A DNA stretch of 64,000 bases from Roseibacillus sp. GTDB lineage: Bacteria > Verrucomicrobiota > Verrucomicrobiia > Verrucomicrobiales > Akkermansiaceae. Of this stretch, positions 36,074 through 46,034 are shown piece after piece; position 1 is the first letter of the stretch; each line of letters starts with the position of its first letter. The stretch covers positions 1 through 64,000 of the forward strand of contig NZAC01000038.1 of NCBI GenBank assembly GCA_002686085.1, given 5' to 3'. The notes beneath the pieces are model-generated. The model ran no database searches, had not been told where the DNA came from, and was given only the letters and a program-made list of their open reading frames with translations. A program made the translations under genes and the position numbers.

Positions 36074-37086
36074 ACGCGTTTCTCGAGCACTTCGGCTTTG
36101 AGGACCCGTGGTGGCTTCTCTCTCTGTTATTTGTCCCGCCCCTTTACTTTCTCAGGAATGTTCCGGGCGCAGATTCAGGCTTCTGCTTTTCCTCTCTGGG
36201 GATTCTCTCCTCCATCGGCAAACGTGTTCGATCCCGCCATGGCGCCTTTACACCGGCCCTGCTTACTTTCACGGTTGTCTGTTGTTGCATCGCTATGGCA
36301 CGCCCCCAATGGCGAAATATCCGCGTGGATCGATCAGCCAGCGGCATTGATATTATAATTGCTCTCGATGTCTCAGAATCCATGAAGACCGAGGATTACT
36401 TCGAAAAAAATTCGACAGGCACGTTCCGCCAGAAGAAGCAGCGGATCCAAGCTGCAAAGGAAGTGATCAGGCAATTTATCCAACGTCGCGAGGAAGACCG
36501 GATTGGCCTGATTGCTTTTGGGGCCAAGCCCTACTCGGTCTGCCCTCTGACCCTCGACCATGGATGGCTTTCGGAAAGACTCGAAGAACTTCGGATTGGA
36601 GACATAGATTCCAATGGGACAGCTATAGGATCTGCAGTCGCTGCCTCGACCACTCGACTTGATTCTCGAAAGTCTAAGAGTAAGATTGTTCTTCTGGTAA
36701 CGGATGGGGAGAGCAACTCAGGACCACTTTCCCCCATTCAGGCAGCAGATGCTGCAGCCTCTCTGAAGACCCGGATCTACACCGTGGCGATCGGAGCCGA
36801 AAACCGAGACCGCTCCGGGAACGACCCCATCCAGACCCGGGAAGAATTTGATACTAAAACTCTCAAAGAAATCGCCACAACTAGCGGAGGGCAGTTCTTT
36901 CAAGCTTATGACATGAGTCTTTTACGCAGAACCTTCTCAGACATCGATTCTTTGGAGAAATCCGAAGCAAAGAAAGCCTCTATCATTGATTCCAAAGAGC
37001 TCTATCCTTGGTTACTCGGAGCGTCAGTAACCTTAGCCCTTCTCTCCGTAGGATCCCTCGCCCTCACCCGTCCCATCCTGTCGTAA
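36070..37086 (+). CDS. BatA-like VWA membrane protein
   Basis: A 338-residue aerotolerance-type protein. N-terminal hydrophobic segments (WLLSLLFVPPLYFL and ALLTFTVVCCCIAMA) anchor it. The VWA domain has MIDAS ALDVSESM (DxSxS) near residue 98, DRIGLIAFGAKPYSVCPLTLD, LLVTDGESNSG and a C-terminal transmembrane segment around LLGASVTLALLSVGSLAL. This is the BatA layout known from Bacteroides. It starts by overlapping the DUF4381 gene and is followed 4 bases later by the BatB-like gene. Confidence 0.9.
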   Translation: MNAFLEHFGFEDPWWLLSLLFVPPLYFLRNVPGADSGFCFSSLGILSSIGKRVRSRHGAFTPALLTFTVVCCCIAMARPQWRNIRVDRSASGIDIIIALDVSESMKTEDYFEKNSTGTFRQKKQRIQAAKEVIRQFIQRREEDRIGLIAFGAKPYSVCPLTLDHGWLSERLEELRIGDIDSNGTAIGSAVAASTTRLDSRKSKSKIVLLVTDGESNSGPLSPIQAADAAASLKTRIYTVAIGAENRDRSGNDPIQTREEFDTKTLKEIATTSGGQFFQAYDMSLLRRTFSDIDSLEKSEAKKASIIDSKELYPWLLGASVTLALLSVGSLALTRPILS

Positions 37087-37090
37087 TCCT

Positions 37091-38980
37091 GTGAGATTCA
37101 TCTTTCCAGAGTATCTACTTCTTCTCTTGGCGCTTCCTCTGTTTATCTTAGGAGCAATAATCTGCAGGAGAGGAGTCGTGGATCGAGTAAGACTCCTCGT
37201 CGGAAAACGTCTACAACCTTTGCTTTATCACCCCCGCGGCGTCATGCGAGCTTGGGCTGGTCTATCCTCTCTGATTCTTGCGCTCCTTTTGCTTATCGTA
37301 TCCTTGGCATCTCCGAGCGGAGCCAGCCGGGAGGAGCCGGAAAAGATCGCGGCCCGCAGTATAATGATCGCTATTGATGTCTCTCGGTCAATGTTCGCTA
37401 CAGATCTCCAGCCGAATCGCTTTCATGCTGCAAAAGCCTCGGCGCTTGAGTTACTCGATCGCTTTTCATCAGAAAGAATTGGCCTTATTGCCTTCTCGGG
37501 CACGGCATGGGTTCAAGCACCCCTTACCCTCGACCACCAAGCCCTACGCGATACTCTGGAGCAACTAGACACCCCAAGAAGTGAAAGCCCCGACTGGATC
37601 CCTCGGGATGGCTCCGATCTTCCATCCGCGGTAAGACTGGCCGTGCGGACACTCCAGAAACATGCTCCACCGTCGACATCCCTTATTATCCTGAGCGATG
37701 GAGAAAACCATCACCTTGGCGTCCCAGAGGCCGCTTCTGAAGCCGCTGCTGCAAAGGTAACTATTTATTCCGTAGGGTTTGGAACCACTGAAGGCTCCAC
37801 CATTCCGGATCCCTCTTCCACAGACGGCAACTTTTATGACCGTGATGGATCACTGGTGATAAGCTCTCTCAAGAGTGATCCCCTTGAACTTCTTTGCAGA
37901 ATCACCGGAGGAACTTACTCCGAGGGGGCCGACAGAGCCTTTCTTTCTCAAGTGGAGACCGAGATCGAAGGCATGGCATCTGTCGAGCTTGAGGGATCCA
38001 ACAGGCGAATCGAGAGCCCACTGTTTCAATGGTTTCTGGCTCCCGCTATTTTGTTTTTCGCCACAGGCATGGTCCTTATTTCTGAATACCCACTTGGCCG
38101 CAGTAAAGAAAAGCGGAGTTCGGAAGCTTCTGTGTCACCGGTGCTTAGCAGTCTCCTCATCTTTGCGTTTTTCTTTTCCTTTGCTTTTCCTTCTCAGGCC
38201 GCACCTCTATTACCAACCCCCGCAGCACGCGCCCTTACTAATGGGGAACCCGAAAAGGCCCTCCTTCTATTTGAGAGAGAAATAAGGACTTCAAGGGGGG
38301 AGCGGAAGGCCAAACTCAACCTTGGAGCAGCCGCAGCAGCTTACAGAATCAGTGACTATTCTGCCGCTCAGCATTATTACTCAGGAGCTCTTCTCTCGAC
38401 AGATCCGGCAGTTCAGGCGCAAGCACATTTTGGACTCGGAAATGCCTCCTTCTACCGCGGCTTAAAGAGCCTCACCGTCTCTCCAGAGCCCACCAGCACT
38501 CTCTGCCATTGGGGCGATTCGATTTCACATTTTAGCGAGGTCCTGAAGATAGAACCGTCAAATAAAAAGGCCGCCGAAAACCTAGCATACGTTCAACGGA
38601 GATTTGGGGAACACTCTGCACAGCTACCTAATCCAACGAATCCGGTAGAAGACAGCAACGAGAACCCAACACCTCCAGAACCCAAAAATAAGACGCCTGA
38701 GGGAGAACCGCAAACCAATGACCCGGAGCAAACGAACCCGTCACCCCCTCCCAGCTCCGCTTTAGATAAATATCCACCAACTACCGACCCCATCCCACAA
38801 CCGGATGAGCCTGAAAACACAGATCGCGAGACTAATCCTCCTGTACAATCGAAAGATCCTGCACCCGGAGAAACCTCCGAGGAATTTGCCCGCCGTATCC
38901 TTCGTGATAATGCAGATTTCGAGACAAAGCTAATCCCCAGGAAGCTTTCCAAAGGCAAACGCTCAAGGAAGGATTGGTGA
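37091..38980 (+). CDS. BatB-like VWA protein fused to a TPR domain (BatB+BatC)
   Basis: A 629-residue protein starting at a GTG 4 bases after batA. Two N-terminal transmembrane helices are followed by a VWA domain with MIDAS AIDVSRSM, GLIAFSGTAWVQAPLTLD and ILSDGENH. A transmembrane helix (WFLAPAILFFATGMVLI) near residue 320 is followed by a second hydrophobic stretch (LLIFAFFFSFAFPSQA). Then come TPR-like repeats (LNLGAAAAAYRISDYSAAQHYYSGALL and HFGLGNASFYRG). The last ~110 residues are a proline/asparagine/acidic low-complexity linker with a short conserved end (EEFARRILRDNADFE). In Bacteroidetes BatB and BatC are separate proteins, and here the TPR part is fused. Confidence 0.88.
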   Translation: MRFIFPEYLLLLLALPLFILGAIICRRGVVDRVRLLVGKRLQPLLYHPRGVMRAWAGLSSLILALLLLIVSLASPSGASREEPEKIAARSIMIAIDVSRSMFATDLQPNRFHAAKASALELLDRFSSERIGLIAFSGTAWVQAPLTLDHQALRDTLEQLDTPRSESPDWIPRDGSDLPSAVRLAVRTLQKHAPPSTSLIILSDGENHHLGVPEAASEAAAAKVTIYSVGFGTTEGSTIPDPSSTDGNFYDRDGSLVISSLKSDPLELLCRITGGTYSEGADRAFLSQVETEIEGMASVELEGSNRRIESPLFQWFLAPAILFFATGMVLISEYPLGRSKEKRSSEASVSPVLSSLLIFAFFFSFAFPSQAAPLLPTPAARALTNGEPEKALLLFEREIRTSRGERKAKLNLGAAAAAYRISDYSAAQHYYSGALLSTDPAVQAQAHFGLGNASFYRGLKSLTVSPEPTSTLCHWGDSISHFSEVLKIEPSNKKAAENLAYVQRRFGEHSAQLPNPTNPVEDSNENPTPPEPKNKTPEGEPQTNDPEQTNPSPPPSSALDKYPPTTDPIPQPDEPENTDRETNPPVQSKDPAPGETSEEFARRILRDNADFETKLIPRKLSKGKRSRKDW

Positions 38981-38984
38981 GAAG

Positions 38985-41456
38985 ATGAGATCCCTTCACC
39001 TCACCTTTATACTATCGCTAATACTGCTCAACAGCGCAGGGCTCGCCCCTGCAGACCAACGCTTGAGTGCGTGGCTAGGATCCAGCTACGTTCTGCCAGG
39101 AGAGGAGAGCGAATTCTGGCTTACCCTGACTTCTGAAACCCGACCCCTTGAGAAACCAAAAACCCCGGACTCCAAGAGCATATCTTTCAAATTTCTTGGC
39201 GAAACAGTTCTCCCTTATTCAACCAGTAAGCGAATCTACGCCTATCGATATGTAGCTTTGTCCTACCAGGAGGGAATTCACTTCATTCCGCCCTTCTCTC
39301 TCAACCATGAGGGAACCCTGCTGGAGTCTCCGTCTCTGCAGTTCCACGTGCAGCCTCTTCCTGAGACCGCGTGGTTCACCTCCGAAGTAGGAGGCGAGCT
39401 TCGGTTTTTTGCCAGCACAACCCGCCTGCCGCCCCGAATACCTTTTGAAGGAGAACCTATCCACGTCGAGGCAAAGCTCTACTTCCCCTCCCAGTTTAAG
39501 GTCGAAAAAGCCTCCATCGCTAAACTAGCTCGCGAAGGGGTTGCCGCAGGACGCTTTGATGTCTCTTCGGTCATACCGGGAGGCAAGATGCTGATCTCAA
39601 ACGTCCGACTAAAACAAAAAAATTATACAGGACTCACCTACCGAAGCAGCGTTACACCGCTCACTAGCGGTGAGATTTCTGTTGGGCCAGGCAGGGCGCA
39701 AGTGACTTTCCTCGCTCGCATATCGCGCCGCGGGCTGACTGAAACCGTACCCATACCAATCGAACTACCACTTCCTCTGGCTACCTCAACCGCTCGAGGT
39801 CTCCCCCTTCCCCAGCCCGAGGGCTTCAACAATGCGGTCGGAACATTTTCCTTTAAGACCCGAGTAAACTCCGGTCGTATGCGCGAGCAAGATCCAATCT
39901 CTGTTCAACTCACGATCCAGGGCACGGGAAACCTGAATACGCTTGCTCCGCCATCCTTTGGCGGAAACACAGAATCCTGGAAATCCTACCCTCCACATCG
40001 CCTCCCTCTTCAGAGAAACGGCAACGGGCTAACAGGATCCGTAACCTTCAGCCAGACTATCCGACCCAAAGGTTATCAGCCCACCATTCCACCATTCCGA
40101 TTTGTCTCTTTTAATCCAGAAACAGAGCAGTACCTCACGGACTATTCAGCCCCTATGCCACTGGAGACCACCACTGGATGGACAAACCCTGGACCAGCAA
40201 GGAGCCTAACCACCGCTGATGACCGCTTCTTCACCGGGGTGGAGAACATTCTTGGAGTCAAAAACTCCACCCTCTTTGAGGACAGTCCGCGAGACCCAAT
40301 CTCCCGCGGGTGGCACATTATCCCTGGAATCCTCTCTTTTCTGCTTCTTCTGCAAATTATCCGATCTCGCATTCTGCCTCTTCTGGCTGCATCCAAGGGT
40401 GATCCAGACATCCTTCAGGCGATCGACATGCTCGAGAAGAAAGAGGCAGACTCGACCACGTTTCTACGAAAAGCCGGCTCTCTCATCGAGGAATCCATTC
40501 CCGAGGACTCCCGAGATGAAGCAATCCGCCAAATAATCGCGAGCAGAGATGAGCATTGCTTTCGCCCTGACAAGAGCGCCCCCGACATTACAGATGTCCA
40601 ACGTCAGGAAATCATTCGACATCTCAGACAACGACTAATCAAAAACGCCTCTGCACTCATCCTCTTGACCTCTCTTGTCATCAGCAACGTCGAGGCCTCG
40701 CCTCCTCCTGAACCAGAGCGAAACGTGCTCCTGCAAGCCGAGGCAGCCTGGAATACTAAGGCCTATCGCCTCGCACTCGAGCTGTATCAGACTGCCCATG
40801 AGAATCGCCCCTCTTCTTCCGATATCCTCTACAACATCGGCAATTGCCACTTTAAGCTCGGAGAGAGCGGATTAGCCTCCCTCTACTACCATCGCGCTCT
40901 ACAGATCGATCCCACGCACCCAGAGGCTCTCCAGAACCTTCAGTTCATACAGAAGGAAACGGGCGCGATTCTCCCTACGGCAACTGGTTACCAGAACTGG
41001 ATCAGCTTAGTCAGCCGCGACACGTACTCAACCGCTCTCGCTGCCGGCTTCTGGCTGATCCTTCTCGCTGTTCTATCTCTGCTGCAGACTCATCGATTCC
41101 GTAGATTCCATCGCGCCTGCCTCTGGGTGGGCTCTGTCACTGCAATAGCCTCAGGAACCGTCCTGATATCCTATCCGACCTTGAGCGGCTTTGCCGCACA
41201 CCACGAGCACGTTGTGATGATACACTCTGCCCCGGTGATGGCTGGAAGCAGTGCGACAACCCCCGAAAAGAACCGGGACGGTAGTGCAATGAACTCACAG
41301 AGCCTCTTCCCCATTGCTCCCGGAACCCTCTGCCGTTTGATCGCCAACCGAGGCGAATGGACCTATATCGAGCTCGCCAACGGGCTCAGGGCTTGGGTCC
41401 CCCGCAATACGACCTGTCCAGTCCTACCCGTCAGCGCTATCCCTGAACGGTTCTAG
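38985..41456 (+). CDS. BatD-like protein fused to TPR and SH3 regions (BatD+BatE)
   Basis: An 823-residue protein with signal sequence (LTFILSLILLNSAGLAPA). Residues ~25-410 form a BatD-type (oxygen tolerance) beta-rich region (AWLGSSYVLPGEESEFWLTL, FEGEPIHVEAKLYFPSQF, QDPISVQLTIQGTGNLNTL). A transmembrane helix (IIPGILSFLLLLQII) follows near 445, then a helical segment and a second hydrophobic stretch. A TPR region starts around 575 (ILYNIGNCHFKLGESGLASLYYHRALQIDPTHPEAL), then two transmembrane helices, and a C-terminal bacterial SH3-like domain (GTLCRLIANRGEWTYIELANGLRAWVP). The last modules resemble BatE. It is probably the final gene of the moxR-bat operon. Confidence 0.87.
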   Translation: MRSLHLTFILSLILLNSAGLAPADQRLSAWLGSSYVLPGEESEFWLTLTSETRPLEKPKTPDSKSISFKFLGETVLPYSTSKRIYAYRYVALSYQEGIHFIPPFSLNHEGTLLESPSLQFHVQPLPETAWFTSEVGGELRFFASTTRLPPRIPFEGEPIHVEAKLYFPSQFKVEKASIAKLAREGVAAGRFDVSSVIPGGKMLISNVRLKQKNYTGLTYRSSVTPLTSGEISVGPGRAQVTFLARISRRGLTETVPIPIELPLPLATSTARGLPLPQPEGFNNAVGTFSFKTRVNSGRMREQDPISVQLTIQGTGNLNTLAPPSFGGNTESWKSYPPHRLPLQRNGNGLTGSVTFSQTIRPKGYQPTIPPFRFVSFNPETEQYLTDYSAPMPLETTTGWTNPGPARSLTTADDRFFTGVENILGVKNSTLFEDSPRDPISRGWHIIPGILSFLLLLQIIRSRILPLLAASKGDPDILQAIDMLEKKEADSTTFLRKAGSLIEESIPEDSRDEAIRQIIASRDEHCFRPDKSAPDITDVQRQEIIRHLRQRLIKNASALILLTSLVISNVEASPPPEPERNVLLQAEAAWNTKAYRLALELYQTAHENRPSSSDILYNIGNCHFKLGESGLASLYYHRALQIDPTHPEALQNLQFIQKETGAILPTATGYQNWISLVSRDTYSTALAAGFWLILLAVLSLLQTHRFRRFHRACLWVGSVTAIASGTVLISYPTLSGFAAHHEHVVMIHSAPVMAGSSATTPEKNRDGSAMNSQSLFPIAPGTLCRLIANRGEWTYIELANGLRAWVPRNTTCPVLPVSAIPERF

Positions 41457-41582
41457 AATGGAGATCAGCTGCTCAAACCGCATAAATTTTTATACCATAC
41501 TCGAAATTAACCTTGAATATTTCGTAAATATTAAAATTTTGTTTGACTGTTCTATTAATGTTGCAAAATAATAGGACTTACC
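41457..41582 (+). promoter_or_regulatory. AT-rich promoter-like region before the LysM gene
   Basis: About 100 bases (41480-41575) are strikingly AT-rich compared with the coding flanks. TTGACT (41543-41548) and AATAAT (41567-41572) are 18 bases apart, which fits sigma-70 spacing. A start from that pair would leave almost no leader before the ATG at 41583 and would exclude the AGGA at 41573-41576. A different -35/-10 further upstream may therefore be the real one. The region strongly suggests that the LysM gene has its own promoter. Confidence 0.4.
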
Positions 41583-42623
41583 ATGAGAGCGTTTGCATTC
41601 ACCCTGAGCCTTCTCTGTGCCCTTCCTCTTCACGCTGAAACCAAGGACCAGCTAGACATCCTCCGAGCTCGTAGTAACGAACAGGAGAGACAAATTCGCA
41701 CCTTGGAGAATGAAATCGAGAGTTTATATGGTCAACTCGCTCTCGAGCGCCGTCGATCCAAGGTGACGATCCCCTCCTCATCCTCGGCCGTCAGGTCTGG
41801 AGCAGCTAAGACCAAAAGCTACGTCGTCACTACTGGGGACACCCTCTCGTCGATTGCCCGCGAGCACCGTTGCTCGGTGGTCAGCCTGATGAGAGCAAAT
41901 AGTATTGAGGATCCAACCCGCTTGCGAGCAGGACAGCAGATTAGCCTGCCATCTGATTCGATTACTCCCTCTTCTACCCACTTCTTTAAAAAGACCCCTC
42001 CTAAAGCCGTCCCAGTAGCTGAGGAAGAGACAAAGATCCCATCAACGGTTAGTTCCGATCGCGCCGATCCGACCCAACACGGAGTAAAAAATTACAAGGT
42101 TCAACGCGGTGACACTCTATACGGAATCGCTCGACGCCATGGGCTCAGCATGGACAGCCTTCGTGCCCTCAATCCTGATATAGAGGACCGCATTCTGGTG
42201 GGACAACACATCGCACTCGGGCAACGAGCCGGTCGCAAACCACGAGAAAACACCCCTCAATCCACCCCCGTAACTGTAAAAAAGAGCACGTCGTCACCGA
42301 AAACTATTACTTACAAACCTGTTCAAACTAATCCCCAGACGACCAAGAAGCTCCCCGCAATGAACAAAACGAAAATTGTGGAGAGAGCTAAAGCTCCAAC
42401 AAAGCCTGACGTTTCCAGTGTTGATCTGAGGTCAGGAAAGACGAAGCCCATGATGGCTCCCAAGAGAATTTCTTCCGTCTTTGTCTCGGAAGAAGTCACC
42501 TTTGGTGACTTTGCAAGACGCCACGGCACTACGCCAGAGCAGCTCAATGCTCTCAATGGTTGGGATTTCAGAGGTAGCCTACTGCTGGCTAAAGGCTCTG
42601 AAATTTATGTCCCAGGAAGCTGA
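41583..42623 (+). CDS. Secreted protein with coiled coil and three LysM domains
   Basis: A 346-residue exported protein with a signal peptide (MRAFAFTLSLLCALPLHA) followed by a short coiled coil (ILRARSNEQERQIRTLENEIESLYGQL, about 22-52). There are two clear LysM peptidoglycan-binding domains, SYVVTTGDTLSSIAREHRCS...IEDPTRLRAGQQISLP (79-125) and NYKVQRGDTLYGIARRHGLS...ILVGQHIAL (168-213). A third, degenerate one is at the C-terminus (VFVSEEVTFGDFARRHGTTPEQLNALNGW, about 297-344). The linkers are rich in Thr, Lys and Pro. No catalytic domain is visible, so it is probably a cell-wall-binding or envelope-organising protein. It ends before a strong terminator. Confidence 0.9.
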   Translation: MRAFAFTLSLLCALPLHAETKDQLDILRARSNEQERQIRTLENEIESLYGQLALERRRSKVTIPSSSSAVRSGAAKTKSYVVTTGDTLSSIAREHRCSVVSLMRANSIEDPTRLRAGQQISLPSDSITPSSTHFFKKTPPKAVPVAEEETKIPSTVSSDRADPTQHGVKNYKVQRGDTLYGIARRHGLSMDSLRALNPDIEDRILVGQHIALGQRAGRKPRENTPQSTPVTVKKSTSSPKTITYKPVQTNPQTTKKLPAMNKTKIVERAKAPTKPDVSSVDLRSGKTKPMMAPKRISSVFVSEEVTFGDFARRHGTTPEQLNALNGWDFRGSLLLAKGSEIYVPGS

Positions 42624-42684
42624 GGACCAAGGCGTCGGCTTTTCCCCTTACCCTTTTATCTAGTCCCAACGGCAAGGCAGGGCG

Positions 42685-42726
42685 GCGCCCGGCAGGTGCT
42701 TCGGCGCTGCCGGGCGCTATTCTTTC
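42685..42726 (+). terminator. Strong intrinsic terminator with UUCG-type loop
   Basis: The 11-base arms GCGCCCGGCAG (42685-42695) and CTGCCGGGCGC (42707-42717) pair perfectly. Inside, the stem continues to a C(TTCG)G tetraloop. The sequence then runs TATTCTTTCC. It lies between the stop of the LysM gene and the stop of the convergent RND gene and can serve the + strand. Its efficiency on the minus strand is less likely, as no T tract follows there. Confidence 0.85.
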
Positions 42727-42749
42727 CGGTCGAGCACTTAGGCCCGCCG

Positions 42750-45700
42750 TTACAGGCGGTTTACCAAGTCGTCCGAGGAGACTGTAGATATCGTAACCTC
42801 CTCGACACTCTGAATGGACGGATCTTGCCTTCGACCAGTCAGCCAGCGCCCCACCATTCGTAGATCCTCTAGGATTACGTAAGTAGAAGGCACCAACAGT
42901 AAGGTAATGGTAGTGGCAAAAAGAATTCCAAATCCGAGCGAAATCGCCATTGGGATTATGAAGCGGGCCTGCATGTCCGTTTCCATTAACATTGGAGTGA
43001 GGCCTACGAAGGTCGTCAGGGAAGTCAATAGGATCGCGCGAAAACGAACCGCCCCGGCACTTACTGCTGCTTCCAGGATATTCGACGAGGTCCTCCTCTT
43101 TCGATTAACATAGTCCACCATCAAGAGACTGTCATTAACCACAACACCAGCGAGAGCAACAAATCCACACATCGACATGATACTCAGTTCCGTCCGCATG
43201 AAGACATGCCCGAGTACCGCACCTACGATCCCGAAAGGAATCACTGACATGATAATCAATGGCTGAAGGTAGGACTTCAGAGGAATCGCCATCAGAACAT
43301 ACATCACGATCAGAGCGAAAACAAACCCCAGACCAATCTCGCGGACGCTTTCGGCTTGGTCAGACTGCTCACCCTCAAACCGATAATTCACACTGGGGAA
43401 CTTCAACTCCAACTGGGATAAGGCCTCTTCTTTGAAACGCCTTACAACCTCGTTCGCATTACCTCTCGTATAATCGACATCTGCCGTGATCCGAATTGCA
43501 CGGTTTCGGTCAGCGCGGCGGATCGTATCGGGCCCTCTCCGCTCCTTCACTCTTACCACTTGAGTCAGAGGTATACTTCCGTGAGTGGTCCGCAGTTTCA
43601 TCCTCTCGAAATTTTCTACCGACTCTCGCTCTGCTTCGGGGTAACGCACCATGACCTTGACCTCATTGTCGCCTCTCTGCAGTCGCAGAACCTCATCTCC
43701 ATAAAACGCCTTTCGCACCTGGTTCGCAACTTCACCCAGTCGGAGACCTGCCGCTTTTCCCTCCGGCGTAAGCTCCTCAAAAACGAGCTCTCTCTTACCT
43801 GGGCGATCCGTATCAGCGATGTCGATGACTCCAGAATAACCCTCAAGTTTATTTCGCAGATAGTCCGCAGCAGCTCTGAGGTCCTTCTGGTTTGCCCCTG
43901 TCAAAAGGAGGTCTATAGCATTTCCTCCCCCAGCAGCCTGGGCGACAAAAGTCAGTTCAACCGCGCTGGGAATACTCCCAACCTGCTTCCGCCATTGCCG
44001 CACAATGTCATCAGAGGAAATATCTCTTTCTGCCGAAGGGGCAAGCTCCATGGTCACTTCTCCGAGGTGCACACCTGATCTCGCTCCCCCCGCTGAGAAA
44101 TCTGTGATGAAGGGCTGGACTCCTGCGCTGGCTAGAATGTGCCGCACCACCGGACCACCGTCTTTCGTGACAAACTCACGGGACTCTGCAATTTTCAAGG
44201 CCTCCTTCTCGATCTTCTCTGTTGCAGCCTGAGCAGCACTAAATGCGACTCCCCTTGGTAATTCGTATCGCGCGATAACCAGGTCAGCCTCTACCTCTGG
44301 AAAAAACATGCTCCTGATCCACTTGCCCTTGACGAGACCAAACGTCACGCACAGCACTGCGAGAAAAATTGAAAGAACCACATAACGCCTTCTCAGACAC
44401 AACTTCAGAAAAGGGCTGTATATCCCACTAACAAATCGCTCCAGCCCGAGTGCAATAGAGCGCTGGATTCTACCAAGGAGCCATGGTCGGCGATGAGGGT
44501 CGCTCCGACGAAGAAGCGCAAGATGAGCCGGGAGAACTAACTTTGACTGAACCAGAGAAAACATCAGGGTTGGAATGACGACCAACGGGATATTCGGCCA
44601 GATTTTGCCACTCACACCGCTCAATCCCAACATAGGAGTAAAGGCGACCATCGTAGTGAGGATACCAAAGATAACTACCATTCCAACCTCGTGAGTACCC
44701 CTCCATGCGGCCTCACGAGGGTCCTCTCCATTACGCATGCGCCGATAGACATTTTCGCCCACAATAATCGCATCATCCACCACAATCCCAAGCACGAGAA
44801 TAAACGCAAACAGCGAGATCATATTGATCGAAATCTCCATCTGCGGCATGAGCCATATGCCTCCAGCAAACGAGACTGGAATGCCAAGAGCCACAAGAAG
44901 TGCGAGGCTCGGCCGCAGGAAAAGAGCCAGAACAAGAAATACCAGCAAGAGCCCCCACATCCCGTTTCGCTTCAACAGAGATAGTCGCCCTTCGAGAAAA
45001 ACGCTTGTATCATTCCAGACCTCAAGATGGATTCCCTCTGGAATTTCAGCCCTGGCACTCGCAAGAAACTCCGTGATTGCCTCCCTGATCCGCAGGGTAT
45101 CCTGCTGACCGGTTCGATAGACGTTTACCAGAATCGTCTTTCTATCATCAAAGGAGTTTGTCATCTCCAGATCCTCAAACCCGTCTTTGATGGCCGCAAT
45201 CTGCTTGAGCTTGACTACTGACCCATCCTCTCTGGTGACCACCGCGACTTCTCCAAACTCCCATGTATTGTCGGGCTTACCCAGAGCCCGTATTACAACT
45301 TCTCCTGCAGCGGTCTGAACTGACCCCCCCGGAAGATCCTGTGAAGCTCTTCTGACCGCATTAGCAACATCACCAATAGTCAACGCATACTGGCGCAACT
45401 TTTCCTCTGATACTTCAATCGAAATTTCATAGGGCACGGCTCCTGCCAGCTCGACTTTCGTAATTCTACTTTCCTTCCTAATTTTTGACAAAAACCAAGG
45501 AACCGGATCCCGAATATCAAATTTCGGTATGGCGGGCCTGAAATCCAGCAGGCCTCTTCGCACCTGCTCCGCAATTGTTCGTAAGCTCCGCTCATCAACA
45601 TCTCCAGCAACTGAGATGCTCAGGACTTGAGAACTCAGGAGCACCTCCTCAAGAACTGGTCGCTCTGCCTCCTCCGCAAAGTTGTCAATGGCATCAACCC

Positions 45701-46034
45701 GCGCCCTGATCTCATCCATAACCTCCCTCAATTCATACCCATTTTCTACCATCACAGTAACCACCCCCATATTTTCTGCGGCTAACGAGTTGATCTCACG
45801 AATTCCATCCGTATCCGCAATCGCCTCCTCCACCGGAATGACAACCCCTTCCTCGACATCCTCGGGACTGGCATTCGGGTAAGGTATCCCAATTGATATC
45901 GCGTCGACAGACACCTCCGGGAACATTTCTTTCCGGAGCTGGAACCACGTGTAGAAGCCTGCAAGAAGAACCGCAAGCATCAGCGAGTTGGCCGCTACGT
46001 GATTACGGCTAAACCACTTGATAACACCTTTCAT
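42750..46034 (-). CDS. RND family efflux transporter permease
   Basis: Inner-membrane proton antiporter of the resistance-nodulation-division superfamily, 1094 residues, in the AcrB size range. The N-terminus has one transmembrane helix (SLMLAVLLAGFYTWFQL), then a large periplasmic porter domain. The TM4 motif IVVDDAIIVGENVYRRM carries the paired Asp needed for proton relay. The second half repeats this architecture, ending with FVALAGVVVNDSLLMVDYVNRK. It is of the AcrB/MexB-like drug type rather than the heavy-metal CusA type, because it lacks the metal-binding Met motifs, though this is uncertain. It is translationally coupled to the MFP gene (ATGA overlap) and is the last gene of the operon. 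Confidence 0.94.
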   Translation of the reverse strand: MKGVIKWFSRNHVAANSLMLAVLLAGFYTWFQLRKEMFPEVSVDAISIGIPYPNASPEDVEEGVVIPVEEAIADTDGIREINSLAAENMGVVTVMVENGYELREVMDEIRARVDAIDNFAEEAERPVLEEVLLSSQVLSISVAGDVDERSLRTIAEQVRRGLLDFRPAIPKFDIRDPVPWFLSKIRKESRITKVELAGAVPYEISIEVSEEKLRQYALTIGDVANAVRRASQDLPGGSVQTAAGEVVIRALGKPDNTWEFGEVAVVTREDGSVVKLKQIAAIKDGFEDLEMTNSFDDRKTILVNVYRTGQQDTLRIREAITEFLASARAEIPEGIHLEVWNDTSVFLEGRLSLLKRNGMWGLLLVFLVLALFLRPSLALLVALGIPVSFAGGIWLMPQMEISINMISLFAFILVLGIVVDDAIIVGENVYRRMRNGEDPREAAWRGTHEVGMVVIFGILTTMVAFTPMLGLSGVSGKIWPNIPLVVIPTLMFSLVQSKLVLPAHLALLRRSDPHRRPWLLGRIQRSIALGLERFVSGIYSPFLKLCLRRRYVVLSIFLAVLCVTFGLVKGKWIRSMFFPEVEADLVIARYELPRGVAFSAAQAATEKIEKEALKIAESREFVTKDGGPVVRHILASAGVQPFITDFSAGGARSGVHLGEVTMELAPSAERDISSDDIVRQWRKQVGSIPSAVELTFVAQAAGGGNAIDLLLTGANQKDLRAAADYLRNKLEGYSGVIDIADTDRPGKRELVFEELTPEGKAAGLRLGEVANQVRKAFYGDEVLRLQRGDNEVKVMVRYPEAERESVENFERMKLRTTHGSIPLTQVVRVKERRGPDTIRRADRNRAIRITADVDYTRGNANEVVRRFKEEALSQLELKFPSVNYRFEGEQSDQAESVREIGLGFVFALIVMYVLMAIPLKSYLQPLIIMSVIPFGIVGAVLGHVFMRTELSIMSMCGFVALAGVVVNDSLLMVDYVNRKRRTSSNILEAAVSAGAVRFRAILLTSLTTFVGLTPMLMETDMQARFIIPMAISLGFGILFATTITLLLVPSTYVILEDLRMVGRWLTGRRQDPSIQSVEEVTISTVSSDDLVNRL

